Source: Malachius bipustulatus (Eukaryota > Arthropoda > Insecta > Coleoptera > Melyridae). From it: a stretch of DNA of 64,000 bases. Location of the stretch: positions 41,865,735 through 41,929,734 of the forward strand of contig OU342636.1 in the NCBI GenBank assembly GCA_910589415.1. The letters are read 5' to 3'. How positions within the stretch are numbered: position 1 is the stretch's first letter; each line of letters begins with the position of its first letter. A program made the position numbers and the translations under genes. A model generated the notes under the pieces. That model ran no database searches, was not told the origin of the DNA, and saw only the letters and a list, made by a program, of their open reading frames with translations. Of this stretch, positions 11,254-26,200 are shown one piece after another.

Positions 11254-14200
11254 TCAAAAAACATTATTCATGACTTTTTGCCTGGCGTCAATATAAAACT
11301 GCTCATAAATAAAATCTTCATTCTTAGTAAGAAAAACATACTGACTCAGCTCGTCAATCTAAAAAAAAGTAATAATATTGAAGGACTTAATGGTAATATG
11401 ACTTTGTAATTTCACATTGCAAAATAATTACCATATTTAGTTTCATTGCACCGTTCATGATAGATTTCCAATACTTTACATCAACTATTGAGTAAATTTT
11501 GCAAACTGAGGCCATGATTTTTATTTTCATCGTAGTGTTTCCTTTGTGATTCAGTCTCCTCAACAACTCATTTTTGTTACAATTATCCAAAGTTTCAACA
11601 TCAAACTTTAAACCAATATGCTCCATATCACTTAATACAGTCAGTTTGTCAACATATTTCCTGAAAACATTCTTATTAAATTCATAAATCCAATGGATCA
11701 GTGGGAATGTGAAAATATTTTAAACACTTTTTGCTCTAATAAATTATTCTTCTATAGATAAGATAAGCAAGCTTGAAAGATTTAGTAGCACTAGCTATTT
11801 TAATTTGAATTCACTACAAATTACTTACAGGAATTCTTCATATGTGACACCTGTATATTTTTCTATTGTTTCGATATCTCCTATTGCACCAATACATTTT
11901 AAAGCTCTTGCTTTAAAATATACATTTTCCAGTTCAGCATGTTCTTCATATCCGATTTTCATGAGGTAAGATTGCCAATATTCTACATCGTCACCACTGC
12001 AGAGATAAATAGCTCTAAAAATAATATTACATTCAATATCAATGAACAACACTGAACTCATTCAAAGAAGCAATGATTTATGACTACAGATACACCACCT
12101 TTTTAAGTTATCTTCACTTAATCGAGAGTTTTCTAGAGTACGGCTGAATGATTGATTACTTGCACAAGTAATGGTCGTGTCTAAGCTACTTACAGTAGAA
12201 TTTGATAGCCAATCATTTAATAGATTTTCTTTGATTTTTTGTACATTGACCGGTTTTGATTTGAAAATATCAGCCAACTGAGAGACTGCTCTATTTATAT
12301 CTGTAATATAAAAGCGGCATCATTAATACTACTTATTCTCAACAGTCGAAAGTAGAGAATACAACAATGTAGCTTGATAGAAAAAGGCCAATGTCCAAAA
12401 ATTACTTTTATAAAAAAATAGAAAAAGGACCAAAGTCCAGATAAAGGCCCTACATATCTATAAGGTTATGAGCTACGCAGACACTGGCCGTTAGGTGTTC
12501 TAAATTTAGGGTCTTCGGTCTCATTGAGTCGCGTTTTCATTTTATTTGGAGATGAATTTAGACACCTGAAAGTTAACAATTTGTTGGATCTACTTCCATA
12601 CATTCGTGAATAATAGGCTCATTTATGAAAACTTCACTGATGAAACTAACACAATGAAAAACCTAACACCTAACCTAAGCAATTCTAAATTGCTTGTTTT
12701 CTCAAAACATTGGCGCTTTTTCTACCAAGGTCCAGAATAGAACAGAATTTTAGAGAAATTATTGAGGAAACAGCTAATCAACCTACCTGGGCAAAATAGA
12801 TCTTCTGATTTTGCAATAATCCTATTATCTTCATAAAGTGTACAAATCAATTCCAAAGGCTTTCCAACAAGTTGTAAATACTTCTCATCTGCAATCTTGT
12901 TGACGTGTAGTACATGCATTGCAGATAAACTGTAATATATATTTTCCACCTACAAATTTATACATTATTATGTAAAGGGTATAATAGTCCGAAGTAACTT
13001 TGTGGGAAAATTAAAAAATACACAAATCTGACCTGGCCGGGACCTGTGTCTCACCAAACAGCAGGTCCTGGGTAGGTTTGAGTTGTTATATTGATTGTTT
13101 TATAAGAGAAACAATGCGAAGAATTGTAATTCTCAAGTTAATGTCAATGCCATTTTTTCTGTAAGTAAAATTCACACCATGGATCTAGTGTGTTCAAATT
13201 TGAGTTTTTAAAAAGCATTAACTTATGACAAAAAAAATTAAAAACAAAAATGTTTCCACATGGTGCCAACTTTGGTGGACACTGCATTATAGGTATATTT
13301 TCTTTGGTCTTAGCTTTTATTTTGAGTACGTAAAGTTCTCTTTATCAGTATACAGGATGTTGAAAAACTTGTGGAAAAAATGAATGAAGCGTTACTCTGA
13401 AAAAGAAGAATATATCTGCTGTCAATTTTCATCTAGCTACTCTATTTTTCGAGATATAAAATTTCCCTAAGATAATCAAATCATAATTTCACGTGCACAA
13501 ATCAAAATTATGAAATTTTAATGTAAAACGACATTTTAAGACATATATGTTCAGAAGCTATGTGTTAAAATGTTGGTTAAACACAGTTAAATTAATTTTC
13601 AAAACACATAACAAATAGGGGTGGAAAAAAATTACCAACTGGCAACATTGGCACCAGCAAGCTGGGAAAGTTGATTTAGCAATAGTTTTTCAATGATTTT
13701 GCACTTTCATTGTCTGGTTTTTAGTTTTGGTTTTTGCAGGACAGTTCTAATATTGTAACCACAATAATTTGACTTATTAGTTTGACATCATCATCATGAT
13801 ATTAAATTAATATTACGTAATATCTTAAATAAATTCATTGATTTATGAAAAAATTTATACAGCTAAAAATTTAAATACTTATCACAGTCAAAATGAAATT
13901 AAGAATTAAGATTCAGTAAGTAGGTATGTCGTAAATTATGATTATATGCCCAGGTGAAACACATGATAAATTGTAATTGCTCCACAGCAGCTTTGTATGT
14001 CATTACAAACAATAAACAAAGTCTCAATATTTAAATATTTGAAAAGTTTTAATCGCATGCAAGAGATTATAACTAAATTTATTCAGAAAAAAATAATTTC
14101 TAATATTATTTATTGCACAATTAGATTTTGATAATAGACACCTCAAATTAAAATTTTCAAGACAGCTAATTTTGACAACTTGCCAAGTAGATAGGTATGA

Positions 14201-17200
14201 CTGCAACCATAGAATAGCAATATTAAAAAGAGATTGCAGGCTCGATTATCCTACCTGTAAATTCAATGCAATGTTGCCATAGTTAAAAAAAAAATTATTG
14301 CGATATCTCGGAAACAAATGAAGATAGAATTTTTGTTGTTTTTTTTTTTCAACATCCTGTATACAGTAAGTTCATTGCAATGGTAGGTACATATAGAATC
14401 ATTGCAATTTAGATTGCAAGGTAAAACATTTTGGTCAAACTAAAAAACGAAGATAGGTAGGTGTATGTTTCAAGAATAGTGGTCAGGTAAAGGAGGATGG
14501 CCAGAACTGACAGATTTCTACGATCTTATTTACTATTCGTAGTTATGTTCAACTTAAATTATAAAATGCATACAAAGATAACAAAATAGTGTAAATTTGA
14601 AAACCGTAAACCTTAAGCCTTGAAAACATATTTTGCTACTTAAAAAAACAGCCAAAACAGTAATATTATCATTTACCTTTGTAAAAATCGTCTTTACTGA
14701 ACCTTTCTTCAGAATGAATGGACAAAGGATTTTAACCAAGAAAAAATAATCAGTGAGAGTATTTCAATGACATATTTGCAAACACAGTAGTAGTTGTTCA
14801 TATTTGTCAGTTTATCTGTTTATTTGTGCAAAGACACCAATTAAACCTGCTCTATAAATCTGAACACAGCCCAGTACAGAAAGCTGAACTGTATGATTTT
14901 TATTTGCGTGTATCATCATTGAGGGAAGTGTTTGCTCATTAGTATTTGAACCATGAGAATAATGGGCTATTCCAACATTTAACATCTCAGAATAAGGCAA
15001 CAATGAAAATCGATAAGACACCCGGGTAGTAATGCTGTAGACGTAAATAAGCAATACAGTGTCTGTAAATTAGCTACACAATTCAACTTGAGCGCAAGAT
15101 CGATAAAACACTCAAAAATAGAAGGTACAAGTCATACAAATTGCAGAATTATTTAAAAATGAGAATAAGAATTTTGGTTACCAATAATGATTTAGTTTCA
15201 TTTTCTCCTATGTACACTTTTACATTTTTTTTACTCTTACAATAAACACACTGTATAATTCTTAAGCTATACTTACTTTAATAAATGCCTTCTCCACTCC
15301 AGGATCTGAAGGATTACTTTCGCGGTACATCTGGGCATACTTGTAACACGTTCGGGCTTGTTTTACTTGGTCTGCACCTAAAATATGTATCAGAATTTTT
15401 CAGTAATTCCATTAAAAAAAATCAAAAGGTAGGAAATCATGAAACTGAAAAGGTGATTTAAAATAAAATTGTTATTAAACAAGAAGCAGTAATAACCTTT
15501 TGGCATATGAGTAACGACGTGATAAGCCACTGATGTTGCCTTTTCTTTATCAGTCATGTGTTGAATGCACTCATCAATTTTCTCCAATAAATTTTTGAAT
15601 TTGTGATGAAAGCACCATTCACTGTCCCACTGCAGAAAACCACTTGTTGCCTAAAAGGAATTCCTTCATTAATAATAAAATAATTCTCACTCAGAAAGAT
15701 ACAAACTAAGGGGATGATTGCAAAAGAAATTGTTTGATTTAGGAAGTGACTAAAACTTTAATTGGTGCTAAATTTTACAAACACTTTCTGTAGAAATCGC
15801 GATTTTTTAATCAATGTTAACTTAACTTTTATTATTTACTTAATGGCAAGTACTTACGATTTGCTTGACTGCTAAACTACAGATGTCATCGACATTCAAA
15901 TGTTTAAAAATACTGATCGTTTCAAACCAAAATTTATAAGTATTTAAAGTTATTTCAGGTCTAATAATTTTCCAAACATCTTCAGTATACAATGATGACA
16001 AATACGGTAGTCTGAATTCAGAGAACACATCTAAATTCTGGGTGGTGGGAAATATGGTATGCCAGTATTCCTTTTCCTCTCTACTGGGTGTTCCAACTCT
16101 CTGGTAGTTTTTTAAAAACAATAACATCATATGCTTCACATCTTCTTCCTTTGTGGGTTTTATAAATGAAAATATTTTCAAAATGCAAATGAACACTTCA
16201 TGATGGTAGAAATTTATCTGAAAAATACCTATTGCTGTCAAAAATTAAGAGCGAGAGTAACAATCTTATAAAAACTTTCAACACATTGATAAAAAATATA
16301 CTTTAACACTGTGTTAAATGTTATACAGGTTGGAGTGTGACAAGTAAAATTAAGAAGACTACTTTTTTAATTAAAAAGATCGGTTTTTTTTATCTCTCAC
16401 CATTGAAATCTTAAGAAGTAGCAGAGATGATGATAATATTAATAATAATAATAATAATAATAATAACTAGACCATAAATACGGACTTCTCAATACACTCA
16501 TATACTCCGTATTACAGGTATCAACCTCAGCCAGTGCTAGAGAACAATTTTGCTAAACTCTACTTCGATAGAGCCCTTATCATCGACAGAAAGGTGACTA
16601 GTAATCGTCCAGATATTGTTGCAGTGGACAAGAAGAGCAAAAAAGTGGTACTTGTGGATGTTGCCATACCAAATAATAACAACCTGGTAGGTAAATACCA
16701 AGAAAAGAAGTCCAAATATATCGATCTAGTGATTGAAATCAAGCAAATGTGGCAAGTGGAGAAAGTAGAAGTAATCCCTGTTGTTTTGTCATCTACTGGA
16801 TTGATTCCAAAATCACTGCACCCAAAGCATTGCATCTCTGGGACTGGGACTTCATAAGAACACCTATATCGAGATGCAGAAAGCCACAATATTGGGCACT
16901 TGTCACATAGTCAGAAAATTTTTGTTCCTGCAGTAACAGAAGAGTGCTTCTCAAAAAATTGGAATACTCTTCCGCATGAAGAAATTTTATACACTCCACA
17001 GGCTTCTCCTCTTATACAAGGCTCAAATCCGATCATCCTTGGAGAACTGTTCACATGTTTGGAGCTCAGCTCCTAAACATATGCTAACATTACTTGACTC
17101 CATTCACATCGACATCTACTGTATGTATAGACTATCAAAAAGCCTATGACTGAATACCACAATCCTGGCCTGGCTTATACATGTGCTTGAAATTTTGGAG

Positions 17201-20200
17201 GTAAATATACAACTTATTCAATTCCTGCAAAACACACCATGAACAAATGGAAGACAGTCATCACAATCAACGCATCACAGACATAAATAATACAAACAGA
17301 GGAAATCAGCATAAAGTGCAAAACAATACAATATATAGAAAAGGAAAAATGGACAAACACCGAGAATACCACCCTAACTAACGACGAAATTATAGAACAT
17401 ATGGCAAAACGATAAACATACAAATACCTAGGATCAAACAAAATAAAAAAAAATAATCATAAAGATGTAAAAAAAAACAGCTAAGAACTCAATATACTTA
17501 AAACCAAGTATTCTCGAAACCTATTCAAACCTATTAACACTTATGCCATACCTGTTCTCACCTATTCATTCAGTGTAATAAAAAGAATAAAAACACTTAG
17601 AAGCACATAGAAGTACCACACCCAACAGAAAGAGAATATGAATAAATGGTCCAGGAAAGAACTACATGGTAGACACTATAACATAATACACCAGGAATAC
17701 AGTTACTAATGGCTACAACAAGGAAACCTACACCCAAAAACAGAAGGATTTATAATGACAATTCAAGATCAAGAAGTAATAAACACATTAAACTACAGAA
17801 AACACATAATAAAGATTAGAACCTAACAATAGACAAATGCAGAAAATGCACATCAGGCTGTAAAATTCTAGCTGGAACCGAGTATACAGAAATACACAAC
17901 AATGTCGCTAAAAATCATTCATACTGAAATTCTTAAGAATCAACAACACATACTAAAGCCAGAACCGTATTATAAACACCAGACAGAATCTGTAGTAGAC
18001 ACACCAGAATTTACATTATATCGTGTGTTCCACAAATTTTTTCATCAACCGCGAATAAAATGAAGCATGTCTTGCAGAAAAAATACAAACAAAATTGGAA
18101 GATGTGTAATACTCCAATCAATGACAAGATAGAAAAATATTTACCATTAGATGAAGAGATCAGAAGAATTTGGAAGCAAGAGAAAGTCACCATAATACCA
18201 GTCATCATTTCAGTAACAGGAATAATGCCAAAGACCATAAATAACATAAGGGCCCTCCAGGTACCCGAACAAATAATTGCACAAATAGAAAAATCAGTGA
18301 TCATAAAAACATTGCCATGCACAGTCAGGAAATGCTTGAACCAAAACAAAAAGAGTGATACAACATTATGAAATGTAGCTACAGACTTGGATTAATCCTG
18401 TCTAATGGCCAGTATGTACCATGTAAAACGGTTTGTGAATTTAAAGATTACATTTTACAGTCTAACAATAAAAAACGTACCTATGTAATAATTAATTTGT
18501 GAACTAAAAACAATATATTTATCAAATCAACTTTAACAATTTCATACACATAATATGAACTGTTCAGATATTATTTTTTTGTTCACCAAAATGAAAAGTT
18601 CCTAGAGGTATATTTAACCAAATTCGTCTCCCTACGGTTTCCAAGACACCCATGTAGTGCAACTAAAACTGGACACACTCTGTATAAATAACAATTAAGA
18701 AATAATTCTCACCAAATTCCATATGGATTCGCAGATCTTTAATACATTTTCCTTATTTTCGATAAAGCCTATTACTTGAAAGCACGCCTTCGATAAATCA
18801 TCAACACTGCTTTCAACTTTTAAATATTTCTTGCCATTCATATCACTCTCTATTTTATAATCAGGGTTCCAATTGCACAGTAATTGTTTCAGATAAATCG
18901 AATAATAAGTCTGAGCTTTTAAATTGAAGTCACGACAATAATCATTTATAATTTCTACATCAGCGTAACCAGTTTTAATTAGGAGCTCCAATCTCTTATC
19001 GGTCATTTCTTTACAAAAACTGTCATAGAAAATCACTTTGCTGTCGTACAGCTTCAATCTTTTCCACCATTTAATATCTAACCAATATTTTAAGCAGGCT
19101 TTCATTGCATATGGTGTGTTATGATATCCCATTAGTTTCATACCAATTGAAGCTATCAGAGAAAACTTCTTTGGTATTCGTTTAAACTGCTTCAAGTACT
19201 GAAATATCAGATTTTCTGCTTCCTTGGGATCCAAATTCAATAATAAACTATATAATAAATCCGCATCCAGATCGGCAGTATTTAATGAAGTAATCTTGTG
19301 AAGTAAATTAAAAAGGCTTCTTTTTAAAACTTTATTCAATTCCTGCATTATCTCCTGGTTAACACTGGAGCTCATTAGAATTCCTTTTTGTAGCATAAGA
19401 AGTAATTTGTGTGCTGTGAGTTGTTGATGTTCTCTGGCCAAATCATCAATCGTTATTGGGAGCAGCTTCATGTTGGTCTTTATACTCTAAAATAAACATT
19501 GTTACTGTTCAATTATTATATACTGTAAATTTTAATATTTACCTGTTGTTGATTCAAGGGGTAATTAATATTATTGGCAATGTGCTGCATAATGAATTTC
19601 ATATTTGAGTTATTCGAACTTTCTGAAATTGAAAATTATTAAAATTACTACAGGTCACATATCCCTAACACAGGTACGAACAATTCAGCGACTATGAAGT
19701 TTTGATCTCATGACTTTGGCAGGTAACAGCTAAAGAAGGTGTATAAAATCACTCCTCAAAATCTTGAACGTATAAAGTGTAATTTTTTTAACTAAAAGGG
19801 CATGTAGGAAATACAAAACTAGACAAAAAATTCCTGTAAATATAAGCCATTGGACCTTTAGTTTTCGAGATACAGGGTGTTAGATTTCTTCGAAAAATTT
19901 ACTATGCTTTAAATATCTAAAAATTGGCTGATCAGAATAACTCGAAATTTTGTACAGTTGTTGCACTAATAATTATTGAAGTACATGCCTTTGATACTCC
20001 CAATAAAAAAATTTAATCCAGTGGCGGAGATCTTGGTGTGTCATTACCTTTTTTTAGTCAATTAATACGCCATTGACTTTAATGGAAATGTAACATTTTT
20101 AATAGATATACGTCGTGTTGTTTAGAGGAGAAAAGTCACCTTACTTTTTTGCCGTATACTGTTTCCACGATACTTCACAATGTCCGGAACCGTACAAGGT

Positions 20201-23200
20201 AAAATATAATAAAAATCAATGCTAATGAGTAGGTACTTCCAGTACCTCAGATAATCCGAGACACTACTGTATTCATTTATGGAATGAGAGCGGGTAAAAG
20301 AGGACTTGGCCCTGGGATGGAGTAACACCGACCAAACATTTCAGAACAACAGTTAATAAAATCAAATAGGATATTATGGTGATGGCAAAAATATCCAAAG
20401 TGAATAAGGCACTTGCAAAAGAGATGATAATAATAATAATAATAAAACTTACTTATGCAGTCATAATACATCCTGGTAATTAAGCATATAGCTGAAAAAG
20501 TGTCAAATCCAGGCACGGTTATTTCAGTTTCACAATGTTGCACTTGTCTCGCTATTGTTTCACGTAATCCTGAATATTGACTTCTGATCAAGTAAAAACT
20601 AGAATTCACGCAGTTTACGACTTCCATACAGGGTGATAAATCCTCTTCGTTGGCGTTTAGAAGTGCTTTAGAACCAACTTGATTGGCCAATGTAAGACAC
20701 CTTAGAAATTTTTCCAGCTTTGAACTTGACACATCTATTTCGAATGAATCGCCACACACATTTTCTGACATTAATGTATTTTCTTGAGATATACTTTTTG
20801 AATCATCAACCTCATCTATCAAAAGAAGAGATAAAGAACACAGACCCTCTGTTGTTAAACAAGTATCACGTAAATGTTCAGCTAATTCAATTATCATTCT
20901 TAAATTTTGATTTAAACTGCAAAACCTCATAATTATTTCTTCTTTACTCTTGCCTACACAAAATGCAATTTTATCACAGGTTGAAATAATATCAGGAACA
21001 AGATTAGTATCATCTCTAAATTCTATTAACAAATCGTTAATTAAATCATCTAATAATAATTTTTTGAAACAATTATTTCTTAAATCTATCGTTTTGACTT
21101 TTTTATGAAAATATACATTTAAAGTGTAAGTTCTTTGAAGTAGCCTCAAGTGTTCTTGGTCAATGTTTTTATTTCTTGAATGATTAATCAATCTCTTATG
21201 AAGGGAAGTCAATACCTTGTAATATTTATCTCGAATAATAGGTAATATATCTTCATTGATGAGCCTTTCTGTGTATAAAAGAAAATATTCACAACACTTT
21301 ACAATTTCTTCAGAATCATTGTCATCAAGTAAAGATATTGCTTTGTCAAATTCATCGTTTTCAATGAAATGACTTATTAAAAGTAGATTTGCTTCATGCT
21401 TGTATTCATTTGTTTTACACAGCTTGTAAGTATCTGCAATTTTATCTTTACCGTTCAAATATAATATTCTACGAATGGAAAATTGTAAATCATCAATGTC
21501 TCTAATTTTTTTGTGCCTGAATTTATACACTGGGTTTTTCAAAACCATAATCATAGGCTCATCTTCTAATATATTTTTTATTGTTGCCACTGCAGGATGG
21601 GAGAATTTCAAAGCTTCCTTAGCTACATTACGAAGTTCCTCACACCAAGGCACTTGCACAGTTTCTAAAATAACTTTTATGGCTCCTAATTTCAGATCGA
21701 CAGAAAAAATATTCTTCAACAGAGCCAAAGTGGCAGGTAAGCAAATAGATTCTTTAGACCGTGTCGTATTAGCAATTTCTTCAAAGAAAATTATCTCCGG
21801 TTCTAAGTTGTTTTCCAACAATAGCGGAGAGAGATATTTTTTAAAAAGATCGTCATATTCTTCCAAACTCAAGTTCACACTTAACAAGAATCTTATTATT
21901 TCTCGGGGACCTCTCAAGCATTTAGAAATCGATATGTTCACTCTATAATTTTTCAACAACTGGATACCTTTCAAGGTACTTAATAATTCTTTCAGCTCGC
22001 TCAATTCTTTTCGTTTCAGATTACAATCTCTTTGAAACGAAACACTTTTAATTTTGTTGGATTTCAATAATTTTATTGTACTTTCAGCAAAGTTGATGCA
22101 GTTCTCAGGGAAACCATCGCTTTCATGTTTCTCAAGTTGATAAATCATGCCAAGCAACCAGTTTACTAACTTAGACATTACATGTGGAATATATGACAGT
22201 GTCAAAGGAATGAAAGTTGGTAAAAATTTTTGAAGCACGACCAGAGGCATTTGATTCAACACTAAAAGTAATTCTTCTATTTTTTTATTGTCTAGCTTTG
22301 TCAAAGCATTTTCATCAAGGCGGTTGTAAATTATTATCGCTTCATCGATTTGTAGATTTTTAAGTCGACTTTTGAGTTCGTCCAATAAACAACAACCTGA
22401 AATCTGATACCATAAGTTCATATTGTCATCGCTGTTTCCGTACACTGCAGTGAAAGTATCAAATCTCATCATCAATTTCGTTATCTCTTTTTTCAACTTG
22501 GTTGTAAAATAATTATTATTTGTTGCCTGTTTGTGATCAGAAACAACTCTACTGCCATACCGTAAAATTTTTTCAACATCTGAATGCTTGCTACAGCACG
22601 AATGCACAGAAATGCACGCATCGAGTTTAAATTCAATATCAGTAATATTGTCAAGTTGTGACATTAGCAACTCAATGTCTTCACTGTTGCACAATTGTTT
22701 ATCAATAATTATTTCCGCTTTTGCTTTGTTTATTATCTCTGTATCCAATTTAAATGTTTTAGCAAAAGTTTCAGCTTCCTCAAATTTTTTCTTCTTTAAA
22801 AGACGAGCCAATCTTTTATTTGGTTCGGTTTCATATATCATCATTAATCGAAGCTCACTGAATATTCCATTTTTACGTACGACTGAAGCATATACCAATT
22901 CATCATTTACATTTTCAGGTGACACAAAGGTAACGTTTTCAGATACTTTTATAGAATATACTACGGACAAATCTGAAAGGTACAAATTATAATTAGTAAA
23001 AAAAATAAGAGCACTAGAGATGACATAAATTATAACAACATAGAGTAACATGTGCAGTTCTTACAAAATTATACAGTCTAGAAAGTTGAATACAATAACT
23101 ATTAAAACAGTCTTATTATTATCTATTATTCAATCTTTTTGCACTAACTTGTATTAAATTGTTTTTATTCTTCTTCAGAGTCTTTAATATTTCAATAAAA

Positions 23201-26200
23201 GTTATATAATTTTAGCTAAAAATTATTGAAGAAGGTCTTACCGCACTAATCTAAATAATAGACAGCAAAAAATTTGAAAACTAACAGGAACGAATGCAGG
23301 ACTAAAAATTTGGACTTGAATTTTGAAAAATTAAAATTTTATAAATTTATTGTCAAAATGTAAAATATGAAACAAAGGAACGAAAAAATTATTCACACAC
23401 CCTTCCCTACTAACAATGATTGCCACGAAAAAGTGCGATAAAATACTAGTCCATAATGATTTTCAAGATTACTGCATCAATAACAATAGAAAGAGACAAA
23501 ATACAACACAAAATTATGGCCTATGAATTATCAAGTAAGAATCGTAACTAAGTAAGAAAACGACTTGTTATTTTTCAAATCTCGGATTAATTCTACATAC
23601 TTTCTACACATACTACGTACAAAGTAGAATTTTTAAATAAATTTCATATAATTTATAAAAACCAACAACTCGTTATAAAAATTATGCCTACCTGGATAAG
23701 ATAAACATTGCATACACGATGCATTGTCTTTATCTGGTTCCGTTATAGCCATTATATGATCAACAGCCTTGTTTTTATCTGAGATGATTATAAGGTCCTT
23801 GAATTGCATATCATTCTGCACTTCGAATTTTATCATTGTGAAAGAACATATCTTAAATAGACAGTTGTTTTCATCTAATCCACAGATCATGCTATAATAC
23901 AGAGAAACTTCAAGTTAGTTTCAGAAAATTTTCTTACGTAAGAGAGTAATTCGAGAAAGTGGACCATTAGAAATGCTTATACAGTGAGTTTCTTTTTCAA
24001 TGAAACATAGGGATTTACATACATGTAAAGATTTTGCCTTGTGTTAATGGTTTTCCACACTACCTTTTGAAGGTGGCAATGGAAGCAATTTTTTTTTAAA
24101 TAAAACGAAAAAGTGCAATATTTCCTACTGATTTTCAAAACTAGTTAGCTGTGTTTGTTCACTGACGTCTATCACATCTTTGACATTTCAACAATACATG
24201 ATTGTTTAAATCAGTTCTAAATTATCAAAATAGAATGGAAAAAATGCCAGAAGTACTGAAGAAAAGATGGGTATGGTGATTTCTTACATAAGAGGTCTTT
24301 TTGTAGATAATTTCGTGATAATTTTGCTGCTCAATTACCTAACAGACCTATTTCTAGTAAAGAAGACAGAAGGCAAGTATACTCAACGATTAATTCATAA
24401 AACAGTGAATTGTAGGTCAATGAGTATAAGCACATAGAGTGCTTATACTCATTACTAGCCTGTTAGGTGGGTTCGGAGAATTCCTCCATCGCCCATAACA
24501 GTTGTCATGCTGGCAGTGCCCGAAACTCCAACTAGAGAGTTTGCTTCCGCATCCAACAGCAGAGCCTTCCAGAGTACTTTTGTGCTTGATTTGGTACTCT
24601 GGAAGGCTCTGCTGTTGGATGCGGAACCAAACTCTCTAGTTGGAGTTTCGGGCACTGCCAGCATGACAACTGTTATGGGCGATGGAGGAATTCTCCGAAC
24701 CCACCTAACAGGCTAGTAATTGCACTCTATGTGCTTATACTCATTGACCTACAATTCACTGTTTTATGAACTATTTCTAGTATTTTGAGGTATTAGTGGA
24801 TAGCGGTTTGAGTGTATATTAGTTTGGATAGCGATAGATGATTAGAGGTTTGCTTAGTGGTAGAAGAATAGCATTCAAGTAGTTTGTCAAAAATACCCAA
24901 TCAACTGGGAGTATCTAAAAGCAGCTGTTACAGGGTTTTAAAAAAAAAGAAAAATTTTAAAGCTACAAAGTTCACAACATACAGGAATTTTTAAAAAGAG
25001 ACTTATCCGATAATGGAATTACGCGAATTCTGGATGGAAAAATTAATAAAAATCCAAATGAAGAAAATTGAATTTTGTTTTCTGAAGATAAAACATTTAT
25101 GTTGAATGGTAGTATCAATAAACAAGACACCAGAATATGGTCACGAAAAAACCTGTACATTTTTCAAGAAACTCACACAGTGGCCACAGAAACTCAATGT
25201 GTGGGCAGGAATTCTGGGGAATCATATTATGGGGCCCTTTTTTATTGGATAGTCTTTAAATAGCGTTAAATATTTTCAGCAACTTAGAGAAAATTTCCGC
25301 CTCTTCGTAGAGTTCATTTGAATGGACAAGTACTCGTGAAGTTACCCATTGCTTACTTAAGTAATAAGTTTGTCGAATTGATTGGAAGCATAAATAATTT
25401 AGAAGAACTGAAGAATCCAATTATTGAAGCTTCCAACACAATAGATATTAGACAGTTACAGAATGTTAAGCGGAATTTTCGTGAAAGATTGGGTCATTGC
25501 TTAGCAGCTTCTGGGAGACAGTTTGAACATTTGCTTTAGTTTTTTTTTTTTAATTCTTGTCTTATTAATAAATTGCTTGCTGTAAGTTGTGTATTCTTCC
25601 TTGATTTTAGTAATAATTATAAAAAGGCAGTCTTAGGTTAAGATTTAAAACTAATTTAAACAATTCATTATCTATTAATTGAAATGTCTTTGATAGACGT
25701 CAGTGAACAAACACATCTTAAACTACATAGTTAGGAAAATCAGTAGAAATCATTCCAGTTTTTTCATTTTATTTAAAAAAGTATTGCTTCCATTAGCACC
25801 AAACCTTCAAATTGTCGTGTATAATAATGTGTATCATGATCCAGAGAAAAAAAATTTCACAAATTTACTCCAGGAAAACCATTACACGAGGTAAAATTTT
25901 TACATGTATTACATTGAAAAAGAAACTCACTGTAATGATGACTTAGCAAACATAGAACTTTGAAAAAAAAGTTCAAAAATATCTAAAAAAAAAAAGAATA
26001 TAGCAGACAGAAAAATATTTTTGACATTGTTAGTAGTCTTGTATTCTTAGCTATTCTTTGGTTCCTAGCAAGATTTGCCTTGCAAGAAAGCCTAGATTTG
26101 CCTTAGATTTCTAATGGTCCACTTTTGCGTATCACTCTATATTTTAGATCAAACACTTTATATTTACTTAATTATTTGGAATTTAATTATCAAGTATTGC

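Noticed and set aside
12640..12665. CTGATGAAAC as another hammerhead core
   Set aside because: There is no helix II between the two core blocks.
20277..20452. Extension of the large rod exon to a stop at 20277
   Set aside because: The reading passes a strong donor (gtaagt after 20453) and then encodes a tyrosine run from a TAA microsatellite; the next exon joins in phase at 19622.
22973..23051. Upstream ATG for the same rod exon
   Set aside because: An acceptor (tttcag) ends at 22973 and exon 5 joins in phase; the upstream frame is intron.
24455..24716. Twin 69-codon frames on opposite strands with near-identical proteins
   Set aside because: They are the same sequence read from the two arms of a palindrome; no independent evidence of coding.
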